From contig CP142456.1 in NCBI GenBank assembly GCA_038049695.1, forward strand, positions 21,734,501-21,798,500: a stretch of 64,000 bases of DNA, in the 5' to 3' direction. Source of the stretch: Cinnamomum chago. Lineage: Eukaryota > Streptophyta > Magnoliopsida > Laurales > Lauraceae. Under the pieces are notes generated by a model. The model was not told where the DNA came from and searched no databases. It saw nothing but the letters and a program-made list of their open reading frames with translations. Position 1 is the first letter of the stretch. Each line of letters begins with the position of its first letter. Below are positions 34,463 to 44,690 of this stretch, one piece after another. Made by a program: the position numbers and the translations under genes.

Positions 34463-35825
34463 ATGTGGACCGGGCCCATTGTTGGATACCTTTTTGAAGG
34501 GCCCTTTTTGACTTTTTTCGGTTGGACTTGGGTGGAACCTTGGCTACCTTTTTGGACTCATTTGACTATATGTAAAGATGTTTTGAGCCGACTTCTTTTA
34601 CGGTTAATCCAGTTGTATCAGTTACAACTTATCTCAATCTTGAACGGTACGGGACAACGGATACCCCCTTTATATCTATGCACGAAGATTGTCCATTAGG
34701 GTATCACGAACCCTATTCTCTTCATTGACTGAGTATGGTTGTACGATACCTCGGGTTTAACACTGTACCTAGGATTGGATTGTCTATCACTTCTGATTCC
34801 AAGTTGTACTGTCTAGTACTTTTCTACATGCTATGTTCATGTTCCTTAGCTTCATTTGCTTTGTTTTGTTTTTGGATTACTTGATGAACCTAGGTGTCGA
34901 ACTTAGGATCCCTTTTGATGTTCCGTTTGTTTTGACTATTGATTGAAGTGTTGAGGCTAGGTGGCTTTGATTGTAAAAGCTTGACGAGGACTACTTATGG
35001 TATTGATGTTGGAAGAAGCTTTCTTGTTGGGTCTTGATCTTGATTTGATAATGGAAAGTAATCTCTCTTTTATTAATGAATCTTGTTTGCGCAAGAAAGC
35101 TTAGCCCCTCACTATTGTTTGTCTAAGGATCTTTGTGTTAAGCACCACTCAGCTCTATGTCGCCCAACACGGATGGGGCACCATCTGTGTGAGGACCTTG
35201 ATGAACGTCTGCGCAATACGAATTTTTACATTTTAGATGGATGTACACCATCGGATACATCTTGAGCACTTGACTCTTAGATGCGAAAAGCAAGGGAGAG
35301 CTCTAACCAAGGGGGAGAAATCTTGGAAAGATTAAGTTAAAAGCTCTCGACGAATCGGTCATACGGTCGAAGCTACATTCAAGAGATTTCTAGAACTGAG
35401 CCGTTAAGAAGAACCAAAGTCCTAGAAGTGTTGTGATCATATTAGTTGCCATCAAATTGCAAAGGGGGAGATTGTTAGGTTTTTGTTTGTTGCTAATTTG
35501 ATGGATTCACATTCACCTTCACTGTCAAATGATCACACACTCATGCTCTTAGTTTTGACTTTGGAATCTAAGATTCTATCTTGCATTTGCATATGTTTTT
35601 CAAATGATTTATTCATGCATGTTTTTAGAATCCAAATACTCTTTTGAAAACCTAATTCTTCATACATTATTTTGGAAAATCAAATTAAGAATTTAGGTTT
35701 GTGATTTGCATACATTTCCTATTTTTAGAATCTTTTTATCATGCTTAAATCACACTGGCCTTGAGTTCCATGTTTCATCTTTGGATTTTTGAAAACTCTG
35801 CAGGGACTCTTCCCAGGCCAGTTTG

Positions 35826-36000
35826 GTCGGTCGACCGACCCATGTACCTGGTCGACCGACCAAACTGTCTGTTGGGAAAACAGCCAATGTACCCGGTCGA
35901 CCGAGCCATGCCCAGGTCGACCGGGTAACTAGCCGTTGGGCCAATTTTACCGTTGGGCCAGATTGACCCGGGGGTCATGGGGTCGACCGAGCCAACTAGC
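35826..36000. repeat. GTCGAC palindrome cluster in the Sirevirus-like LTR
   Basis: GGTCGGTCGACCGACC, GGTCGACCGACC and CGGTCGACCGAG and relatives occur five times within 175 bp, immediately upstream of the LTR TATA box. Clustered palindromes in the LTR promoter region have been described for Sireviruses. Confidence 0.8.
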
Positions 36001-36017
36001 CGTTGGACTGTCTTTTG

Positions 36018-36025
36018 TATATAAG
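36018..36025 (+). promoter_or_regulatory. TATA box of Sirevirus-like LTR
   Basis: TATATAAG in tttgtatataagtcc lies 545 bp into the LTR, just downstream of the palindrome cluster. It is supported by motif and position. Confidence 0.6.
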
Positions 36026-38327
36026 TCCATTTCATTCCCTTCTTTCAAGATACTTGATAATTGAATCTTTGGAACCCTATTGAAGCCTAAAGAAGTGGAA
36101 TAAGCTAAGAGAGCTAGAAGGCTATTGGAAATCAAATGTTTGAGATTTAAAGGGTATATCTTAGTAGTTAATTTTGATTTCCATTCCATTTAAAATCAAT
36201 GCATGTTTAACTCTTTGTTTTTTCATATATGCATGATTTCTAACTTTTAAAGAGATGTTTTACAAACACAATATCACCTTTGGAATATTAGATTGCTTTG
36301 CAAACATTCTTGTCTAAATCACATGTGTTCTTAGTTGTTAATCTTCTTACAACTTGTTTAGGACTTTCTTTCAAGTTGCTTGATCCTTTCATGTGATTAG
36401 CATATAACTTCAATCACCTTTTTCTGAGCTTAGATTTTAAAATGCATCAAGCATTCATTTAAGAGCTTCATTTTAGAATTTGATTGGAGTAAAACATTCA
36501 TACACTTTGTGCACACACTTTAGCTATTTGTTGTGTATGTTTGTACATTGATTTTCACTTTCATATCAGCCTATTGAAGAGGCAATTCTATTGAGCTTAA
36601 ATTGTATCTCTTAGAGTGTTTTTGTATAGACACCTTCTTTGAGAAATCTTTCATTTGTAAAGGTTATTGCTTAGCCTAAGAAAAGCACATTGTAAAGGTT
36701 ATTGCTTAACCTTGGAAAAGCATCTTGTAGAGGTTGTAGTTTAGCCTAGGAAAACAACGTTGTAAAGGTTATTGCTTAGCCTATTAAAAAGCATAGATAG
36801 TGGAAATCCGGTGGGGTGATTGGATCACAAGCCGGTAGTGGATGTAGGCATTGAGGCCGAACCACTATAAACCTTTGTGTAATGGTGTATGCTTGTGGTG
36901 ATTTCTTTTGTTAGCTTCTGCATCTTGTTTGGTAAATCATCACTTGTGACTAGTTTATTTTAAAGAAATTAAAATTGGTCTAAATTGGTCACATATTGTA
37001 GCTCACCCTATTCACACCCCCCCCCCTCTAGGGTTAGGATCCCAAGACTTTCAAGATGTGCATACTCTGAGATATTATATTGTACCATTTGTTTAATATG
37101 ATGTTCCGCTATGTTTTATGGTTACCGAGGAAATATTTATACCTCACCACGGACTTCGATCGTATGGGACATGATTGGGGCTAAGTGTTATTATTATTAT
37201 TGTTGAAAGATTTTAATTGACCCTAATCTCACGCATAACCCCGGTTTCAATTTTGGGGTTGTGACAAAAAGGGTCTGAAAACGAGCCACCTGGCTCGCCG
37301 GCGACCATGGGGGATTTTCCCCTTTTGGTTGTCGTTTTTCGGTCGTTTCTCCAATTTTTTTATTCTTTTTTTTTCTCCTCTATTTTTCTTGAAATTTTCT
37401 CACATTTATCGGCTTGATTATACTAAAGAAAATCTGACGAGAAGCCGTGCAAATCAAAACACAAAGTTTTTTATTTTCCAAAAAGGTCGAAGACTTTGTT
37501 GCTGATTTTCCGTCAAGAGTCAAAACTAGGTCAAACGATGTCGGAATGACCTGAAATTTGAGGTGAAGCCTCCTGAGCAGTAGATAGGACCATCCATGGG
37601 CTTTTACTTGACTTTTGAAGCCGTTTGGGGTCCCGTTGCCAGTAGACTTGATTTTGCCGCGAGGAAGATGCCGCGCTTTGATGTACGGTCAACCGATGTC
37701 CGATCGACTTGAAATTTGATAGGGAGCCTATTGGAGTCATTTTGAGACGATCCATTAGCTCTGATTTGGATGTCATGGTCCCGAGAAGCTCCTCCGCCAG
37801 GAGGCTTGATTTTGTTTCGGAGCATCAAAGTCAGGCCAAATTTGTCGAATGACCTAGAAATTTGACGTGCAGCCCTTTGGAAGCATGTTGAAGCCACCCA
37901 TGTGCTCTGTTTGACGAGTGATGGCCTCGATAGCTCTCGCCACCGAGAGGCTTGATTTTACTACTCGAGGGTTGATGAAGGGTCAAACGTTGTCGGTTTG
38001 ACTTGAGATTTGGCACGGAGCCTTTTGGAGGTATTTTAAGATCATCCATAGGCTCTGGTCGAAGTTTTGATGTCTTCGACACTGTCGCCGCCAAGAGCAC
38101 CGTTTGGCTACCGGATGAGTAAAGTTAGGCCAAATGATGTCGGAATGGCCTGAAACTTAATGTAGAGCCTCCTAGTAGAATTTTGAGGCCAGTTGTATGC
38201 TCTGTTTTGTGTGTCAGGGTCTCTAGCTTCACTGCCGCCGAGAGCTCCTACTCAGCTGCTGGAGGAGTGAAGTTAAGCCAAATGATGTTGAAATGGCCCG
38301 TAACTTCATGTGCACCTCTCTTTTGGC

Positions 38328-38412
38328 TGTCTTGAAGAATCTTGCAATTTTTGTTAGGTTCTAACAAGATTTGATGCTTGAAGTAGCATTGCTTGTTTGT
38401 AATAGGATGCGG
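38328..38412. repeat. Small ~85-bp insertion in the Tat 5' LTR
   Basis: Comparing the two Tat LTRs, an extra piece lies between ttggc and ttcatgtg here. It holds an inverted repeat aatcttg ... caagatt around gttaggttctaac. A repeated ggc borders it. It carries no gene and could be a tiny MITE or filler DNA. Confidence 0.6.
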
Positions 38413-38469
38413 CTTCATGTGTCTTTTTTATGTTGAGGAGGCAGGGTGACTTTTTTGGTGTCAACAAAG

Positions 38470-38622
38470 AGGTCTTGTGTTTTATTTTATTTTTTTGCTT
38501 TGGCTCACTGGCCAGGAGGAAGGAGGTTCAAACCTCCCACTAGGATCGATCCCTGGTGAGAGGGATGGGAGCGAGATGCCTTACCAACAGGTCATCCCTA
38601 TGTTCCAGGTCTTGTGTTTTAT
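38470..38622 (-). mobile_element. Short tRNA-derived SINE with 16-bp target duplication
   Basis: The body (38486-38606, 121 bp) is flanked by two copies of aggtcttgtgttttat. Read on the minus strand it has a tRNA D-arm/A-box-like CTGTTGGTAAGGCATC, a B-box-like GGGATCGATCC about 35 nt on, and ends in GCAAAAAAATAAA. Pol III boxes, an A-rich tail and a long target duplication together identify a SINE mobilised by LINE machinery. An L1-type LINE lies at 43.3-48.7 kb, but L1 copies are many in plants and no direct link is shown. Confidence 0.78.
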
Positions 38623-39330
38623 ACTTGATCTATTTTATGAAGGGCCTATATCCAATCAAAGCGAAGTTTTGAGAGGGCCCACATAAGATGGGGACATTTA
38701 TTTTGAACTATTTTTATTTTTAATAGGTAAACCCCCACACTAAAGAGCCATATGAATAATTTCGCATGAGTTAAGGATGTTGAACACAAATTTCCCTTAG
38801 ATTGAGCAGTTAACAACGTATGGGCCCTCTCACTGGCCGTATATTACAGTGGGCCACATGAATAATATATATATTGCAAAATGTTCATGTCTTCTATCCA
38901 TAGCAGGGTCCACCTATATAAAACTGACCCACTAAAAAATGTCCATTTTGTATGGGATGATAAAATTTGAATCTAATTATATGTTTTAGGCCCGCCATAA
39001 GATTTATTAAGTATAATATCCTTAATGAAATATTAAGAAGTTTATGTGTTTTATATTTGATCAACTTGATGATGGGCCATGGCCATTTCCAACAAAACTG
39101 AAATTTTGAGAGGAACCATCCAAGATGGGGACATTTCTTTTGAACTATTTTTATTTTGAATAGGTGAACCCCACTTAAGAGCCATATGAATTTTCCATGA
39201 GTTAGATGGGGACATTTCATTTGAGCTATTTTTATTTTTAATAGGTGATCCATATTGTTTTTTTTTTTCTTTGGTAGAAGATTTGTCCTACATTGAGGGG
39301 AATTTGAGTGTTGGACACAAATTTCCCTTA
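38623..39330. repeat. Ancient duplicated repeat, split copy (right part) and intact sister copy
   Basis: Segments at 38640-38820 (ttttgagagggcccacataa, gatggggacatttattttga, acaaatttcccttagattga) recur at 39085-39330 with the same order. The first copy continues leftward into the strips at 10566-10632 and 6870-6985. The sister copy is uninterrupted from about 38865 to 39130. A third short copy of gatggggacattt lies at about 39207. There is no coding content. Confidence 0.75.
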
Positions 39331-42080
39331 TATTGAATAGCTAACAATGTTGACGGATCTTCTACCAAAAATAATTTAAAAAAAATTGTATAACAAATTA
39401 TTCGAGGCTTGCTTTACATGTTTACCATGATCCTTAGATTGTTAAAAGAACCCCATTGGACTTGTTAACCATGCAATCAAATTCTCCCATGCAAGAATTC
39501 ATGGGGAATTGATGAAGCTGTACAGGAAGGTGACAAACTTATTAAAAATCTAAATTTCCCACCCCACTTGCATATGGCCTTGCCAAATATTACTTCAATA
39601 GGAGTTCGGGCCCTCGGAATGAAACGATAAATTTGATAGGTGATCTTAATGGTAACTATTTGATGGCCATTTGTGGATATACACATTTATTACTTTAGGA
39701 CAATTTTCACTCATGAGGCTCCTATATGACCGCTTTGGAAGAATTTGGCTAGAGCCTTTAATGCAGGGCTCCTACTTTTATAAATGGTGGGGGTAAAAAT
39801 CCTCCACTATCCTTATGCAAGAGCCCTAGAGTTGAAAGTTGAGAATTTCGCTATGACTTCAATTTTCCGCCTAGAAACTCAATTCCATGCAAACAAACAG
39901 TCCCTTTCGACTTGTTTGTGCTGAGGCACTTCAACAGAAATGGAGCAGAAAACTAGTCAGTTTTCTACAAGGCTTCTTTTTATTACATTGATGCGATTCT
40001 CTTTTAACTGAGAAAGTGGCATAAAATTTCTTCGTTTTTCTCACTAGTGAGGATATACATTTCCAATGGGGCAGTAGGAAAAGCATTGCCATAGAAGAGA
40101 AACAATGGATAACAACCCACAAAAACGTAAGTATATAGGATAACTTTACATTTGAATAAAGAAATAAAAATGTTCTATTTAAGCATTTTTTTTATTTGTC
40201 TTTTTAGACAAATTCAAAATAGAAGTATTTCAAATCTTAAGAATTGGGTGAAATAGTGAAGCTAGAGATCAAGATAAAATAGGAAATATTAAAAAGTATA
40301 AAGAGAAAATAAAATATTGAACACTAATAAAAGATAAAGAAAAATAAAGATCCAAAAATAAAACGCAGATTAAATTATCACAGCGATTACAATTATTGCA
40401 AATAATATGGTTTTATAAGAGGTTTCTTGAGAAGTAATCCAATCACATTTAACATAATTAGAATTATGAGCTAAACAATAAGAGTTAGAAATGGTGTCAA
40501 AATGAAATTGGAGTTCGGCGACCAACACTCCAACCATTTGGAAAACAGCAGCCACTATTGAACTCTCAACTCTTGGCGGCCATTGCTCGAACTAATCAAG
40601 CGCTCAACAGCTATGATCTCGCCTAGCATTTGATGGTCATTATGCTTCGATGCATTTCAATCAGGTCACGACCCAACCCAGATCCGATCCTGCTAACCAT
40701 CAAGATCTTGTATGGCCGTTCACTGATCTAAATTTCAAGGAGAGAAACATCACAATGGTCCAAACAAAAGCCAAGGTCTGCAAAATATTGTTGTGATCTT
40801 CAAATCATCATGGTGTGAAACAAAACCCGCCTAGATAAATCCCAAACAAGAAAGACCTGCATGCCTTTCTCTATCAGAACACCAGGTCTCTCAAAAATCC
40901 TTTCTCATTGAAAGTAACCGGAAGTTTTATCCTTTGTCTTCCTTGGGGTAAAACTCTGGAAGATGAGCTTGAAAATCTATGGGCTCAAAACTGGCCTAAA
41001 GAGGTTCACAATCTCGCCGCTCATCGTCTTCTCAAACAAAAAAAGAAGAGCTCTCATTCGAAATCCAAATCTCACAAAATCAAGAAAATGAAAAGGTCAA
41101 GAGTTCCAAAAGAGATCAGAATCATCAAGCAGCAAACCCCTTGAAGGAAGAAGAGTGATAGAATGCTAGCTAGCATGCAAAAACTCTAACTTGAAGACCT
41201 AAAGCATGCATGAATTTTTGTTTGGGTTTTACAAGAAACCAAGAAGCATAGTGATGATCAAATGCTACAAACTCCATTACTCAAAATTTAGAAAAGAGAA
41301 ATCTCGAAGAAGAAACTCAAGGAATACAAAGAGAACTCTGAAAACCGGTTCGGGTGTAGGAACTCTAGGATTTCAGGAATTTGAAACGATGGAATGAGAA
41401 TAGAGGGGGTAAAATGCCTTTATAGGCTACCCATATTCCTCAATTTTCAAGAATGGCACGCTAATTATAACACAGCGCCCATCGGCTATCATAGGAAAGT
41501 TTTAGCGCCCATCGGTCATTACGGAAAAAGTTCAGCGTACATCGGCCATTACAAAAAAAAACTAGCCAATGGCTGAGCAATTCCCCATTCGAGGATGGTG
41601 ACGTTTAGATTTCTAGCCATTTTTCAGACTTTACATTCCCGCCAAAATTCAGAAAAGGATGACATCATCATAATGATTTACTTGAAAATATCTGCAAATG
41701 TCCATTTACCTACTCCACTCATCAAATTTATGAAATTAGTGCCAACGGAATACAAAACCACTGAAAAGTGGGCGCAAACTTTCTGCTTTATTCCCTTTGC
41801 TAAATTCGGATTCTACTTACCAAGAAATTATCTCTTTCACTACCCAAAAGAAAATTCTCCAAATTATTGTATTATACCTCTGGGATTCTTCCTTGAGTAT
41901 TCCTCATAATCCACGCAAAGATGTACATGTATGATATTTTGTGAAAAAGTAAGGCATGAATAACCTTCAAGCCGAGTTCTTTATTCCCAAAATACACAAT
42001 TTTACATAAATCTGTATTTTTGAACAAAAACTGAAAGCCTCAAAGTACAATGATTTCAATACATACACCAATCATTGTAC
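39331..42080. other. AT-rich region without a recognisable gene
   Basis: Short frames on both strands show no family motif. One Lys/Arg-rich frame on the plus strand (40908-41144) lacks any supporting context. At 41470-41560 a unit gcgcccatcggccattac plus a short A-rich spacer recurs three times. The right end directly precedes a polypurine tract, so the last several hundred bases may be the 3' interior of the retroelement whose LTR starts at 42096. Confidence 0.5.
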
Positions 42081-43273
42081 CTCGAGGGGGCCACTTGTTG
42101 GCATGTAAATTTTCACTTGTTCATTTTCCTAATTTCTCTAAGGCAAGATGCTCATTTTTTTTTTACCGCTGGAGAAATCATCTAATGTGGTTGACTGCTG
42201 ACCGTCGAAATAAGGGAAGACCCGCCACTAATGATGCATTATAACGGTCAAAGATTGTACATAACGGCCGCTTCAACATAAGAAATCACAGGCCACTATA
42301 GACTATACAGTAGCCAACATATGCAAACATTTTCAACAACCAATCATCATACTAACCGCTGAATGCTCTCCAAAGATACTAGCCGCTAGACGCTCTTCAA
42401 TGGTCGCTGCCACATCCCTCAAAGCAGCTATATATACAAATGCCACCTTCAATTAGCCGCTAAGAGCACCTGATTAGCTGCTAGGCGCAATTCATGCACT
42501 CCAGTAGCCACTGGACGTTGTGAAGTTATTCTAATGGCTGATAAACAGTTAATTCCCACGATCTCCTCTCTTGACCAAGTCTGATGGCTGCGAGACGTGC
42601 AGAAATGGCAGTTAAACCCCATTTACTCCACTTCCTAAAATTACTCCCCACTCCCCCATGATCTTCATCAGTTACAGCATTCAAAATGGCTATAAAAGGG
42701 AAATTGAAGGCAATTTTCCCGAGACACACAGAGACGTACACGGAAGGCATTCACAAAGTCCTTTTGTGCTCCCGCCAGAAGATTCAACCCCCGCTAGAAG
42801 ATTCAACCTAATTCCTTTTGCAAGGTAATGGTCAGCCGCATCAATTATAAGCCTTTGTGAGGGTCTCCAAAACCTTTATTTGTTCTCTTCACATAAGAAG
42901 GGAATGACAATAATGTCTATACAAACCCCATTCAAGTGGTGATAGATTACAAAGATTGGAGAATGAAACTACATTCAAGGATGGATATGTTCTATGAAGC
43001 AACTTTCTTTATCCTTTCTTTCTCTTTGAATGTTGTATTTTACACTTTCTTCTGTATTCGATCCCCTAAGCCTAATGAAGGGGTTGCATAAAAATTTATA
43101 AGCAACCTGCACTTAGAAGGTGAGATGAGTATAACCCATATAAAAATAAAAGCAAAGGTGACTTTTCAATGCATAGTCAAAACACATGTGCAAGTTATTT
43201 TTGTGTCTTCTTGTAATTCATTGAGATTGAATAAAATTAGCACAATGTTGTTTCTTCAATTTTCAACGAAACA
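42081..43273 (+). mobile_element. LTR-like fragment with polypurine tract and TATA box
   Basis: CTCGAGGGGGCCACT at 42081-42095 looks like a polypurine tract abutting TGTTGGCATG. The matching end would be CGAAACA at 43273, giving TGTT...AACA termini and a 1.18-kb LTR. TATAAAA at 42691 lies mid-LTR and is followed by a start-like acacacagag. A unit like agccgctagacgc recurs several times in U3 (42240-42530). No second LTR or target duplication is visible, so this is a truncated 3' end at best. Confidence 0.5.
42691..42697 (+). promoter_or_regulatory. TATA box of the LTR-like fragment
   Basis: TATAAAA in ggctataaaagggaaa lies about 600 bp into the putative LTR. Confidence 0.5.
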
Positions 43274-43846
43274 AAGGGTACCTCCTCGAGGTTCCTATTA
43301 GTTGAACTTTTTTTTTTTTTTTTGCTAAATTGCAGATTGAATTAAGAAAGAGAGAAAAAGAGATTACAGCCAAAGAAAGCCAAAACAGAGAAGAAAAGGC
43401 AACAAAAGAGAGAAAGAGCAGAACTCTATCTCAAGCAAGGATTGGGCTGGTTACGAAGGAGAAAAAAAGAGGCTAAAGTGTTGCTGTTAAATGAAGAAGA
43501 CATATTGTTTAGGGAGAAGGCAGCATCCATTAAAAAGGTTTTAATTGCAGAGTCGAGAGAGGACACCTTGTTGGAGAAGAGAACCATGTTCCTTTCCTTT
43601 CATAAGCTGAAGAGCGCAACAATGAAGAAGGCTCCCAGACCCTTCTTGTCTTTGGAGCTGGAGTAAGTAGAGAAGGAGTCTCATTTGGAAGTAACCGAGC
43701 AAGAAGGAAGAGACTCAATATTTCCTTTATCCTCAAGCCAAGCCCAGAAAACAGGAGGTGAAAAGGCGGAGGAAGAATAAGTTGAAAGCTGATTCTTAGT
43801 AAGAACCACAGAGGGAGCAGGTGGACGCCAACTGCACTCCTATCAA

Positions 43847-44464
43847 TTAGGCCCAGACATTGGTGGGGAGTTTATTATGGAACAACTTCCAAGCAAAGCA
43901 AGTAGTGGAAGGCTTAAGGAGACTGTTCCAAGCAAACTTATGCCAGACTCTTGGGAAGCTTCTAGGTCTGATAGACTCCCAAGCAGCAGAGAAAGAGAGA
44001 TGGGAGGAGTTGGAACTGGACCAGATCAGAGCATCAGGTTCTTCCACTAACGAGTAAGTAGCTAAGAGGGCGGAGGAGAAGGAGACAACCTGCTGAGGGA
44101 GAGAGATGCTAGAAAGCCTTTGGGGGTTAGAGAGAGTGTCATTCACAGTAACAAGCCATGAGAAGTCCATGTTAGGGAAAATCTGCACCAAGGAGAGGGG
44201 GCCATCCCATTTATCATGCCAGAAACTTATGATTTTCCCATCACCCAGAATCCAGTGACTATTTTGAAAGATGAAATGAGAGCATCTCTTGATGGGCCTC
44301 CAGATGCAAGAGCCAGTGGATCGAGAGCTTGGATGCCAAGGAGAAAAGCCTTTGAGGTACTTAGCTCTGAACCAGCTGGCCCACTGGAAAGAAGAGGAGA
44401 CAATAGACCAACCTAATTTAACCAAATTAGCAAAGATCATGTCCTTAATGTGGCGAAAACCCAA
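43847..44464 (-). pseudogene. LINE ORF2: C-terminal zf-RVT region
   Basis: An open stretch of 205 codons includes FHWILGDGKIISFWHDKW-like sequence (here NSHWILGDGKIISFWHDKWD), the linker usual after plant L1 RT. It ends with RVWHKFAWNSLLKPSTTCFA and WKLFHNKLPTNVWA, the start of the RT-associated zinc-binding domain. The family's following Cys/His residues are cut off by a stop. About 520 bp between here and the poly-A tail have no recognisable domain. Confidence 0.88.
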
Positions 44465-44690
44465 CCCTCCTTCCGACTTTGACTAGCAAACTGAATTCCA
44501 ATTAAGAAGGCTCTTCTTAGCTTGCTCCGGACCCCCTTACCAAAGAAAATTTCTCATCCATTTCTCCAAGAATTTGCAAACCAAGGAGGGGATGGAGGGA
44601 ACCAGAAGGATGTGAATGGGGAGCTTTGAAGCACATGCTCTACAAGGATAACTCTCCCTGCAAAGGAGAGCATGTCGCTTTTCTAACCAA

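Larger units (their letters stand above)
35461..37053 (+). mobile_element. Sirevirus-like copia 3' end (PPT plus LTR)
   Basis: A polypurine tract aaagggggagat precedes an LTR at 35473-37053 that starts TGTTAGG and ends GACTTTCA, after a CCCCCCCCTCTAGGG run typical of the LTR end in this group. A second tract, aagggggagaaa, lies at about 35310; repeated PPT-like motifs are a known Sirevirus trait. A TATATAAG box is at 36018. AGATG follows the LTR but no matching left end is found, so the element is 5'-deleted. Its left boundary within the host solo LTR is not visible to me. Confidence 0.75.
32362..37266 (+). mobile_element. Gypsy-like solo LTR inserted in the Tat LTR (itself interrupted)
   Basis: The element begins TGTAACATCCCGG and ends GGGGTTGTGACA, flanked by AAAAG at 32357-32361 and 37267-37271. 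TG...CA ends with a 5-bp duplication are LTR hallmarks. TGTAACAtCCCGG ends resemble LTRs of chromoviruses of the Tekay/Del type. There is no coding domain, so it is best read as a solo LTR. The interior is rich in CT tracts (32800-33550), with Pro/Ser-rich frames that I do not take as genes. From some point before 35460 to 37053 a copia LTR interrupts it. The strand is given as written; orientation is not proven. Confidence 0.8.
10638..38466 (-). mobile_element. Giant Tat-type Ty3/gypsy retrotransposon with nested insertions
   Basis: The ends are defined by LTRs (TGATGG...TCAACA on the plus strand) and by a perfect AAGAG duplication at 10633-10637 and 38467-38471. The coding order right to left is gag, protease, RT, RNase H, a second RNase H, integrase. 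The second RNase H and the SPRSSKGHRFIFAATDYFS-type integrase motif place it in the Tat clade (Tat/Ogre/Retand). The 9-kb gag-pol frame is broken many times. About 7 kb between integrase and 3' LTR holds an antisense spliced gene and tandem repeats. Without the 4.9-kb nested insertion the element would be about 22.9 kb, in the range known for Ogre-like elements. Confidence 0.95.
30854..38466 (-). repeat. 5' LTR of Tat element, interrupted by nested elements
   Basis: The parts 30854-32361 and 37272-38466 together match the 2.64-kb 3' LTR. The interruption is a 4905-bp element with its own AAAAG duplication. An extra ~85-bp piece near 38328-38412 is also absent from the other LTR. The two LTRs differ by many scattered substitutions. 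Confidence 0.93.

Noticed and set aside
38498-38560. Possible tRNA gene (ggttcaaacc and tggctcactgg on the plus strand)
   Set aside because: No cloverleaf can be drawn, and the 16-bp flanking duplication plus A-rich tail on the other strand identify a SINE.
40908-41397. Lys/Arg-rich plus-strand frames as a possible small nuclear protein gene
   Set aside because: No splice, start or homology signal; the composition matches the surrounding A-rich sequence.
43442-44486. Plus-strand frames overlapping the LINE
   Set aside because: They are shadows of ORF2, which shows clear RT and zf-RVT motifs on the minus strand.
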